Shown in pieces: positions 31,762 to 37,400 of a stretch of DNA of 37,400 bases. Positions within the stretch are counted from its first letter, which is position 1. Each line of letters begins with the position of its first letter. The translations under genes were made by a program, and so were the position numbers. This DNA comes from Verrucomicrobiota bacterium (lineage in GTDB: Bacteria > Verrucomicrobiota > Verrucomicrobiia > Limisphaerales > UBA1100): contig JASLKQ010000028.1 in assembly GCA_030747505.1 (NCBI GenBank), positions 1-37,400 of the forward strand, given 5' to 3'. The notes under the pieces are model-generated. The model did no database searches, was not told the DNA's origin, and was given only the letters and a program-made list of their open reading frames with translations.

Positions 31762-32565
31762 GTGCAAGTTGCTTTCACAAAAATGAATGGGGCGGGGAAC
31801 GATTTCTTGTTGATTGATAATCGCGAGGAGCAAATGTCCTTGAGCCGGGAGCAAATTGTGAAGCTCTGTCATCGCCAGCGGGGAGTTGGTGCCGATGGTT
31901 TGATTTGTCTGCGAAATGGCAAAAAGGATGCTGATTGGGCATGGGATTTCTATAATGCTGATGGCAGTGATGCGGAGATGTGCGGGAATGGCGCCCGTTG
32001 TTTTGCCAGATTTATTCGGAGTAAAACTGATGTCGGCCGGGGTCTGAGTTTTGAAACGGTATGTGGAGTTATTCATGCTGTTGTAGAAGAGGAAGTGGTT
32101 ACGGTGAATCTTACCGATCCTAAAGAGCTTGCCCTCAATGAAACAATCACTACGAGTATGGGTGACAAGATAGTTCATTCCCTGAATACCGGTGTTCCGC
32201 ATGCCGTGCTGCTTGTCGACAATGCGGACAAAGAGCTGGTGGCTGGTCTCGGCGCAGAAATCCGCCACCATGATCATTTTTCCCCGGGTGGGACCAATGT
32301 CAACTTTGTGCAGGTTTTGGGAGTTGGCCATATTCGTGTAAGGACCTATGAACGTGGAGTGGGTGAGACCCTTGCCTGTGGAACCGGTGTTTCGGCCAGC
32401 GGGATGATTTCAGCACATCTTAATAGTTGGCCATCGCCGGTGAGAGTGGATGTTTTGGGAGGGGATCAGTTAGTAGTTGGATTTTCGCTGGAGGATGATG
32501 TTTTTTCGTCGGTACAACTTACCGGTCCAGCGGAATTTGTTTTTACCGGGAATGTCGAGATTTGA
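31762..32565 (+). CDS. dapF: Diaminopimelate epimerase
   Basis: The 267-residue enzyme converts LL-diaminopimelate to meso-diaminopimelate for lysine and peptidoglycan. It starts at GTG. FTKMNGAGNDF and NADGSDAEMCGNGARC (catalytic Cys74) form the first half, and GETLACGTG (Cys206, the second catalytic Cys) the second. GGTNVNFV and ERGVGE are as expected. Length is normal. The gene lies 31 nt after the synthase gene and 45 nt before dapA. There is no ribosome-binding site, and a palindrome (ACCGGCCGGT) lies upstream. Confidence 0.96.
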   Translation: MQVAFTKMNGAGNDFLLIDNREEQMSLSREQIVKLCHRQRGVGADGLICLRNGKKDADWAWDFYNADGSDAEMCGNGARCFARFIRSKTDVGRGLSFETVCGVIHAVVEEEVVTVNLTDPKELALNETITTSMGDKIVHSLNTGVPHAVLLVDNADKELVAGLGAEIRHHDHFSPGGTNVNFVQVLGVGHIRVRTYERGVGETLACGTGVSASGMISAHLNSWPSPVRVDVLGGDQLVVGFSLEDDVFSSVQLTGPAEFVFTGNVEI

Positions 32566-32610
32566 ATCATCTTGGAGTCTGATGGCTAAACTGATAGCTT
32601 AACCACACCA

Positions 32611-33489
32611 ATGTTTACTGGACTCTATACAGCTTTAGTTACCCCGTTCAAAAAGGGTCGTCTGGATGAAAGTGCTCTGAAAAGCTTGATTGAAATCCAG
32701 TTAAAAGCCGGGGTAGATGGGATCGTGCCGGTGGGGACGACTGGAGAATCGCCTACGGTTGATTTTGAGGAGCATGTCCGCATAATTGAACTGGCGGTGT
32801 ATTATGCCAAGGGCCAGTGCAAAGTCGTAGCTGGCAGTGGGGCTAACTCGACTGAGGAGGCGGTCTATTTGACCAAGTCAGCGGAATACGCCGGGGCCGA
32901 TGGTTCGCTTCAAGTGAGCCCTTACTACAATAAGCCCTCACAGGAGGGCCTTTATGCGCATTTTAGCGAGATCGCCAAATCCACTAATCTTCCGATTATT
33001 CTCTACAGCATACCCGGCCGTTGCAACGTGGAGATAGGAGTTAATACGGTCAGCCGTTTGGCAACCGATTGTCCCAATATCAGGTGCATTAAAGAAGCTG
33101 GTGGTGACGCGGACAGGGTAAGTCAGTTGCGTGCGGTTTTGCCCAAAGCTTTTACCATTCTTAGTGGTGACGATGCGCTAACGCTTCCCTTTATGTCTGT
33201 TGGGGCCCAGGGCGTCATTAGTGTGGCCAGCAATCTTTTGCCCAAGGAGCTAACCAAAATGGTTCATAGCTACCTAAAAGGTGACCATAAGGCGGCCCTC
33301 AAGCTGCATGAAAAATATTATCCTATTTTCAAGGATTTATTCCTTGAAACCAATCCAGTGCCGGTCAAGGCGGCCTTGGCCATGAAAGGGCTGGTGAAAG
33401 AGGAGTACCGTTTGCCCTTGGTGAAGATGCATCCGGACAATCGCCGTCGCCTTCGTGGAACTCTCAAGTCTGCAGGTGTTATCAAGTAA
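32611..33489 (+). CDS. dapA: 4-hydroxy-tetrahydrodipicolinate synthase
   Basis: The 292-residue lyase condenses pyruvate with aspartate semialdehyde in lysine/DAP synthesis. The motif VGTTGESPTV (41-50) and the Schiff-base lysine K161 in IRCIKEAGGD are intact, as is YSIPGR (Tyr133). Length matches the family. The gene follows dapF and is followed after 4 nt by dapB. Its start lacks a Shine-Dalgarno sequence (CACACCA before ATG). Confidence 0.97.
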   Translation: MFTGLYTALVTPFKKGRLDESALKSLIEIQLKAGVDGIVPVGTTGESPTVDFEEHVRIIELAVYYAKGQCKVVAGSGANSTEEAVYLTKSAEYAGADGSLQVSPYYNKPSQEGLYAHFSEIAKSTNLPIILYSIPGRCNVEIGVNTVSRLATDCPNIRCIKEAGGDADRVSQLRAVLPKAFTILSGDDALTLPFMSVGAQGVISVASNLLPKELTKMVHSYLKGDHKAALKLHEKYYPIFKDLFLETNPVPVKAALAMKGLVKEEYRLPLVKMHPDNRRRLRGTLKSAGVIK

Positions 33490-33493
33490 AACC

Positions 33494-34225
33494 ATGGCTA
33501 AGGTTATTATTCACGGGTCCAAGGGTCGCATGGGGCAAATGCTTATCGCATGCGGTGAAAAGATGGACGGTATCGAGATTGTAGCCGGGGTGGATGAAGG
33601 GGATGATCTGAGTGCTATCGTTGATGGTTGCGATGCTGTTATTGATTTCAGTCTACATAGTGCAACATCCTCTTGTGCTGATCTGTGTGCCAAGCACAAG
33701 AAGGCACTCGTCATTGGCACCACTGGTCACACTGATGGGGAAAAGAATGCCGTTCTGGAGCACAAGGAGAACATTCCCATTGTCTGGGCGAGTAATTACT
33801 CCACCGGCGTCAACACGCTTTTCTGGCTGACGCGCAAGGCCACCGAGATTCTCGGGGACGACTTTGATCTGGAGGTGGTGGAAATGCATCACCGGCACAA
33901 GGTTGATGCCCCCAGTGGCACGGCTGCAACCCTTGGGGAAATTCTGCTTGAGGTTCGTAACCAGCAAAGGGATGTATTGCGCCATGGTCGCGAAGGGATC
34001 CTTGGAGCCCGCACCGATGAGGAAATCGGAATGCACAGCCTTCGTGGAGGGGATGTTGTTGGAGATCACACCGTGATTTATGCCGGTGCCGGTGAGCGCC
34101 TTGAGCTCACCCACAAGGCTGCTAGTCGCGAAACCTTTGCCAACGGAGCCCTCCGTGCTGCCCAATGGGCCAATGGTAAAGAGCCAGGGCTTTATAGTAT
34201 GCAAGACGTGTTGGGTCTTGAGTAA
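33494..34225 (+). CDS. dapB: 4-hydroxy-tetrahydrodipicolinate reductase
   Basis: The open frame extends upstream, but ATG 33494 begins MAKVIIHGSKGRMGQ with the Rossmann motif G-x-x-G-R-M-G in place, giving 243 residues. Catalytic residues lie in EMHHRHKVDAPSGTA (130-144), and GTTGHT (75-80) binds substrate. It reduces hydroxy-tetrahydrodipicolinate with NAD(P)H. It is close behind dapA. Its end overlaps the folK start by 8 nt. Confidence 0.96.
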   Translation: MAKVIIHGSKGRMGQMLIACGEKMDGIEIVAGVDEGDDLSAIVDGCDAVIDFSLHSATSSCADLCAKHKKALVIGTTGHTDGEKNAVLEHKENIPIVWASNYSTGVNTLFWLTRKATEILGDDFDLEVVEMHHRHKVDAPSGTAATLGEILLEVRNQQRDVLRHGREGILGARTDEEIGMHSLRGGDVVGDHTVIYAGAGERLELTHKAASRETFANGALRAAQWANGKEPGLYSMQDVLGLE

Positions 34226-34712
34226 TTCCACTTACATCGCGCTGGGCTCCAATCTCGGTGATTCGGTCTCCACCCTAGAGCGTGCTTTTGTGGAACTGCA
34301 GAAACTTTCGGTTAGGCCTATCCAACAATCCTCCTTATGGCGAAGTACACCTGTTGATTGTCCGCCGGGGTCTCCAGATTTTATTAATGCAGTTGTCGAA
34401 TTGAATCCCCTGGAAGGGGAAACGCCTGAATCACTGCTCGCCAAATTACAGGCATTGGAAGTGAAGTTTGGACGAAACCCCAAGGAAGTGCTCAACGAGC
34501 CGCGCCCGCTAGACTTGGATATTATTGCCTTTGGTGGGGAAATTCGTGAAACCATACAACTTACCCTCCCGCATCCGCGCTGGCATCAGCGGCGCTTCGT
34601 GCTTGAGCCACTAAGCGAAATCGCGCCGAAAGCCATTCTGCCCGGGCAATCCGAGCCGATCATCCAGCTTCTTTCTGAACTGGATACAACGGAAGTGCTT
34701 GTCCGCCTTTAG
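34218..34712 (+). CDS. folK: 2-amino-4-hydroxy-6-hydroxymethyldihydropteridine pyrophosphokinase
   Basis: The enzyme (164 residues) transfers pyrophosphate from ATP to hydroxymethyl-dihydropterin in folate synthesis. The N-terminus STYIALGSNLGDS, the SSLWRSTPVDCPPGSPDFINAVVEL segment and NEPRPLDLDIIAFG (PRPLDLDI signature) with LPHPRWHQRRFVLEPL identify HPPK. The best start is TTG at 34218, which overlaps dapB by 8 nt; no ATG fits. The link to the dap genes suggests coupling of translation rather than of function. Confidence 0.94.
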   Translation: MSNSTYIALGSNLGDSVSTLERAFVELQKLSVRPIQQSSLWRSTPVDCPPGSPDFINAVVELNPLEGETPESLLAKLQALEVKFGRNPKEVLNEPRPLDLDIIAFGGEIRETIQLTLPHPRWHQRRFVLEPLSEIAPKAILPGQSEPIIQLLSELDTTEVLVRL

Positions 34713-34748
34713 GCTTTCCACGGCATGAACAGGTCTTAAACTCTGCGC

Positions 34749-35996
34749 ATGTCAGAGGACAATACGCCTCCATCTCGACGCTGGTATCAGGCCCTTGGCC
34801 CGGGCCTAATCACTGCCTGCGTTGTCATTGGTCCGGGAAGCATTCTTACCAGTTCAAAAGTCGGGGCCAGTCAGGGTTACGGCATGAGTTGGGTGGTTAT
34901 TGCCTCGGTGGTTTTCATGATGACTTTCACGATGATGGCTTCGCGTCTCGGCGTGGTGGCCAAGGAATCTCCGGGAAAAATACTCACTGATAGCGCTGGG
35001 CGTTGGCTTGCCGTGCTTATTGGGTTGTCGGTTTTTTTTATCGCTTCAGCATTTCAGTTTGGAAACAACCTAGGCGTGCACACAGCCTTCAACGCCTACA
35101 TCGAATTTGATTACATCGTCATCATCTTCAATGCGGCTGCGATTGCCTTTTTGTTCCTGTTCAAGGATCTCTACAAGGCACTGGAAAAATTAATGATGGG
35201 ATTCGTGGGGCTGATGTTGCTGGCATTTGCGGCCAATTTGATTTTTGCGCAGCCAAACCTCACCGAGTGGGCGAAAGGATTTGTCCCGGGAGGCCAGACC
35301 AAAGTGGATATCACCGTGCTTGGACTGGTGGGAACCACGTTTGTGATTGCTGCTGCGTATTTTCAAATTTATCTCGTTCGCCAAAAGGGCATCGAAAGTG
35401 AGGATTTGCCATCCAGTTTAGTAGACTCCCGTGTGGGGGCATGCCTGATGGCATTGATTACCCTGATGATCATGGGCACGGCTGCGTCAGTGCTCCGTGG
35501 GCAGGAACTCGCTGATGCGGGCGAGGTGGCAACGCAACTGGAGCCTTTGTTTGGCAGTTGGGGTAAGGGGCTTTTTTGTCTGGGACTATTCTCTGCTGCA
35601 TATTCATCGTTTTTAATTAACTCCATGATCGGAGGTTTCGTGCTGTCTGATGGTCTTGGTTTGGGAAGTGATCCGGATGATAAATGGACACGCTATATGA
35701 CAACGGTGGTTTTACTCACCGGTATGGGCGTGGCATTGTATGTTATCAATACAGGAGCCAAGCCCGTGGCAGCCATCGTAATGGCACAGGCCGTTACAGT
35801 TATTGCTGGGCCCCTCATGGCCGGAGTGTTGTTGTGGTTATGTAATCGTAAGGATCTCATGGGGGAGGACCGAAACAGTCCGCTGATGAATGCACTGGGC
35901 GGGGTGGGATTTGTCCTTCTTCTATCCATGGCATGGTATACTGCGAGTGCCAAGGTATGGCCAAAGGTCAGTGGATGGCTGAGTGGAGATGCTTAA
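34749..35996 (+). CDS. Nramp-family-like metal-ion transporter with altered binding motifs
   Basis: The 415-residue protein has about eleven hydrophobic segments. The opening LGPGLITACVVIGPGSILTSS aligns with the TM1 motif of Nramp (usually D-P-G-N), but Asp is Gly and Asn is Ser (GPGS, 28-31). The TM6 segment (about 194-214, VGTTFVIAAAYFQIYLV) lacks the usual M-P-H. The rest follows the family order, with LEKLMMGFVGLMLLAF and LFSAAYSSFLINSMIGGF. It may therefore not carry Mn2+ or Fe2+ by the standard mechanism. Other members with GPG in TM1 exist; their substrates are not clear to me. The gene stands alone between folK and panB. Confidence 0.82.
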   Translation: MSEDNTPPSRRWYQALGPGLITACVVIGPGSILTSSKVGASQGYGMSWVVIASVVFMMTFTMMASRLGVVAKESPGKILTDSAGRWLAVLIGLSVFFIASAFQFGNNLGVHTAFNAYIEFDYIVIIFNAAAIAFLFLFKDLYKALEKLMMGFVGLMLLAFAANLIFAQPNLTEWAKGFVPGGQTKVDITVLGLVGTTFVIAAAYFQIYLVRQKGIESEDLPSSLVDSRVGACLMALITLMIMGTAASVLRGQELADAGEVATQLEPLFGSWGKGLFCLGLFSAAYSSFLINSMIGGFVLSDGLGLGSDPDDKWTRYMTTVVLLTGMGVALYVINTGAKPVAAIVMAQAVTVIAGPLMAGVLLWLCNRKDLMGEDRNSPLMNALGGVGFVLLLSMAWYTASAKVWPKVSGWLSGDA

Positions 35997-36046
35997 ATCT
36001 GCAGTTTCCGCTTGTCCCAAGAAGTCTTTGAGCAAAAGCTAGTGAC

Positions 36047-36838
36047 GTGTCATCCGTGAAAATCACCGCTGAATCCATCCAGCAGATGAAGGGCTGCAAA
36101 CCGATCGCCGCCCTGACGGCTTATGATTACCCCATGGCGCGTATGCTTGATGAATGCGGAGTGCCGCTGCTGCTAGTCGGTGATTCACTGGGTATGGTCG
36201 TTCTCGGGCTTCCTGATACTACCGGTGTTAAGATGGCTGACATGGAGCACCACACCCGTGCGGCTGCCCGTGCCCAGCCCAATGCGCTGCTTGCAGCGGA
36301 TTTGCCCAAGGGTAGTTACGGGAATGTGGAGACCGCCGTGGCTAATGCCAGGCGGCTTGTCGATGCCGGTGCAGAAGCCGTTAAGGCTGAGGGAGGGCTC
36401 AGTATTCGTCCGCAGATCGAGGCTATCGTTGCTGAGGGAATCCCGTTTCTTGGCCATATAGGTATGTTGCCACAAAACGTCCATGTAGAGGGCGGCTATC
36501 GAGTCAAAGGCAAGACCGATGATGAGCTTGAGGGCATCATCCGCGATGCCGAGGCCTTGGTTGAGGCCGGTGCATTCTCGGTGGTTCTGGAATTGGTTGC
36601 GCCTGCAGTTGCGGCCCGAATCACGCGCGAGATTCCGATCCCCACCATCGGCATTGGTTCTGGCACGGATTGTGATGGCCAGATTTTGGTGACCACCGAT
36701 CTCTGGGCTACTTCGCCCGATTACATACCCCGCCATGTGCAGCCCAATATGCAGGTGCCCATTGAGATGAGGCAGGCTGTGGGTGATTGGATGAAATCCT
36801 TTAAGACCATCGAAACCCAGGAGCTAAAGAGAGATTGA
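36047..36838 (+). CDS. panB: Ketopantoate hydroxymethyltransferase
   Basis: The 263-residue enzyme transfers a hydroxymethyl group from 5,10-methylene-tetrahydrofolate to ketoisovalerate, the first step of pantothenate synthesis. GTG is the likely start. Motifs are LTAYDYPMARMLDE, LLVGDSLGMVV (43-52), AADLPKGSYG, AVKAEGG (metal/substrate site), FLGHIGMLPQ and VLELVAP with the catalytic Glu. It connects to the coaC gene upstream in the CoA route and draws on folate, for which folK is nearby. Confidence 0.96.
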   Translation: MSSVKITAESIQQMKGCKPIAALTAYDYPMARMLDECGVPLLLVGDSLGMVVLGLPDTTGVKMADMEHHTRAAARAQPNALLAADLPKGSYGNVETAVANARRLVDAGAEAVKAEGGLSIRPQIEAIVAEGIPFLGHIGMLPQNVHVEGGYRVKGKTDDELEGIIRDAEALVEAGAFSVVLELVAPAVAARITREIPIPTIGIGSGTDCDGQILVTTDLWATSPDYIPRHVQPNMQVPIEMRQAVGDWMKSFKTIETQELKRD

Positions 36839-36869
36839 ATCACCAGCCTCGTTATGGCTCTTTAAGCAC

Positions 36870-37322
36870 ATGACTAAACTCACCCACATCGATGCCAATG
36901 GCGAAGCGCGTATGGTGGATGTCTCCGGTAAACCTGTACAGCAACGCACTGCCGTGGCGCGTGGCGAAATCCGTATGGCGAAGGAAACGCTAAGGCTTAT
37001 TCAGAGTCATGAAATTGCCAAAGGGAACGTTTTGGCTACGGCAAAAATTGCCGGCATTCAGGCAGCTAAGAACACGGCTAATTTGATTCCCATGTGTCAC
37101 ACTCTTCCCATTAATCATTGTGAGATAGAATTCGAGTTCCCCGAGGCAGGAGATACAATTTCCATTACATCCACCGTGAAGGTCAACGCCCAGACGGGAG
37201 TGGAGATGGAGGCATTAACGGCGGCAAATTTGGCGGCTTTGACGATCTATGATATGTGCAAGGCGGTAGACAAAAATATGTCTATTACAAATCTGAAATT
37301 GGTGTCTAAAACAAAATCATGA
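36870..37322 (+). CDS. moaC: Cyclic pyranopterin monophosphate synthase accessory protein MoaC
   Basis: The 150-residue protein has MVDVSGKPVQQRTAVARGEI, GNVLATAKIAGIQAAKNTANLIPMCHTLPI (50-81) and GVEMEALTAANLAALTIYDMCKA (110-132), the residues that bind the 3',8-cyclo-GTP substrate. It makes cyclic pyranopterin monophosphate, the first molybdopterin intermediate. Length is normal. Its TGA stop overlaps the next ATG (ATGA), so the downstream gene is translationally coupled. Confidence 0.97.
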   Translation: MTKLTHIDANGEARMVDVSGKPVQQRTAVARGEIRMAKETLRLIQSHEIAKGNVLATAKIAGIQAAKNTANLIPMCHTLPINHCEIEFEFPEAGDTISITSTVKVNAQTGVEMEALTAANLAALTIYDMCKAVDKNMSITNLKLVSKTKS

Positions 37323-37400
37323 AAATACAGGTTGGGATCATAACAGTATCTGATCGTGCAGCGGCAGGTCAGTACGAGGACTTTGGCGGGCCATTGGTGG
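37319..37400 (+). CDS. MogA/MoaB-like molybdopterin adenylyltransferase, partial
   Basis: Only about 27 codons are visible before the window ends. The product starts KIQVGIITVSDRAAAGQYED, followed by FGGPLV, the N-terminal signature of MogA/MoaB proteins. These adenylate molybdopterin before molybdenum insertion. Coupling with moaC through a 4-nt overlap supports the assignment. MogA and MoaB cannot be separated on this fragment. Confidence 0.85.
   Translation, partial: MKIQVGIITVSDRAAAGQYEDFGGPLV

Noticed and set aside
31759-32331. 190-codon frame antisense to dapF
   Set aside because: It is a shadow of the conserved dapF codons and has no recognisable domain.
33653-34231. 192-codon frame antisense to dapB
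   Set aside because: dapB on the plus strand is unmistakable, and the antisense product has no family features.
1-37400. CRISPR array, toxin-antitoxin, restriction or phage defence locus
   Set aside because: No spaced repeats and no genes of such families are visible. The region looks mainly metabolic and envelope-related.

Overview
The window is a gene-dense stretch of bacterial chromosome, with about 44 protein genes on both strands and one intact tRNA. Several genes overlap at their stop or start codons. The gene content suggests a free-living aerobic Gram-negative bacterium of the Planctomycetota-Verrucomicrobiota-Chlamydiota group, most likely Verrucomicrobiota. The signs are a secreted sulfatase, a PQQ-type propeller protein, a leucine-rich-repeat protein fused to a planctomycete-type cytochrome c domain, a DUF3500 protein, and many starts without a Shine-Dalgarno sequence. 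No rRNA or ribosomal protein gene is present, so this placement is inference.

Region 1 (1-11.8 kb) holds mostly exported or membrane proteins: a DUF3817 membrane protein running off the left edge, a secreted lactonase, a 31-nt tRNA 3'-end remnant, a CaCA-type exchanger, a PQQ-like propeller facing a CxxCH protein, a sulfatase, a TIGR02206 membrane protein and a TlpA-like thioredoxin. DAHP synthase (aromatic amino acid entry) follows, then an LRR lipoprotein, a secreted alpha/beta hydrolase and an LRR-cytochrome c protein, closed by a clear terminator.

Region 2 (11.8-13.6 kb) is a structured 320-nt intergenic stretch with a second terminator-like hairpin. It is followed by an unrecognised membrane-anchored protein and a small DUF4177-like lipoprotein.

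Region 3 (13.6-19.4 kb, minus strand) runs nuoA, a phosphohexomutase, an enolase-superfamily enzyme, an endonuclease III-like glycosylase, a polyprenol-phosphate-mannosyltransferase-like GT2 and a Gfo/Idh/MocA oxidoreductase. NuoA is separated from any other complex I gene seen here.

Region 4 (19.5-25.1 kb) holds a TPR-like membrane-anchored protein, a divergent aquaporin, a MutT-type Nudix hydrolase, tRNA-Pro(CGG), an SGNH-like protein lacking the expected serine, an RlmD/RumA-type rRNA methyltransferase and a DUF3500 secreted protein.

Region 5 (25.1-37.4 kb, plus strand) is mainly housekeeping: ymdB-like, yicC, gmk, a stand-alone coaC flavoprotein, a histidine kinase with a sigma-54 response regulator, a squalene/phytoene synthase-like gene, dapF-dapA-dapB-folK, an Nramp-like transporter, panB, moaC and the start of a mogA/moaB-like gene. 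The tight overlaps imply translational coupling within lysine/peptidoglycan, folate, CoA and molybdopterin synthesis.

I see no CRISPR array, transposase, integrase, phage gene or recognisable defence system. The observations most worth a second look are the tRNA scar beside a gene of different codon use, the structured leader and unknown gene pair at 11.8-13.6 kb, and several family members with changed active-site or pore residues.
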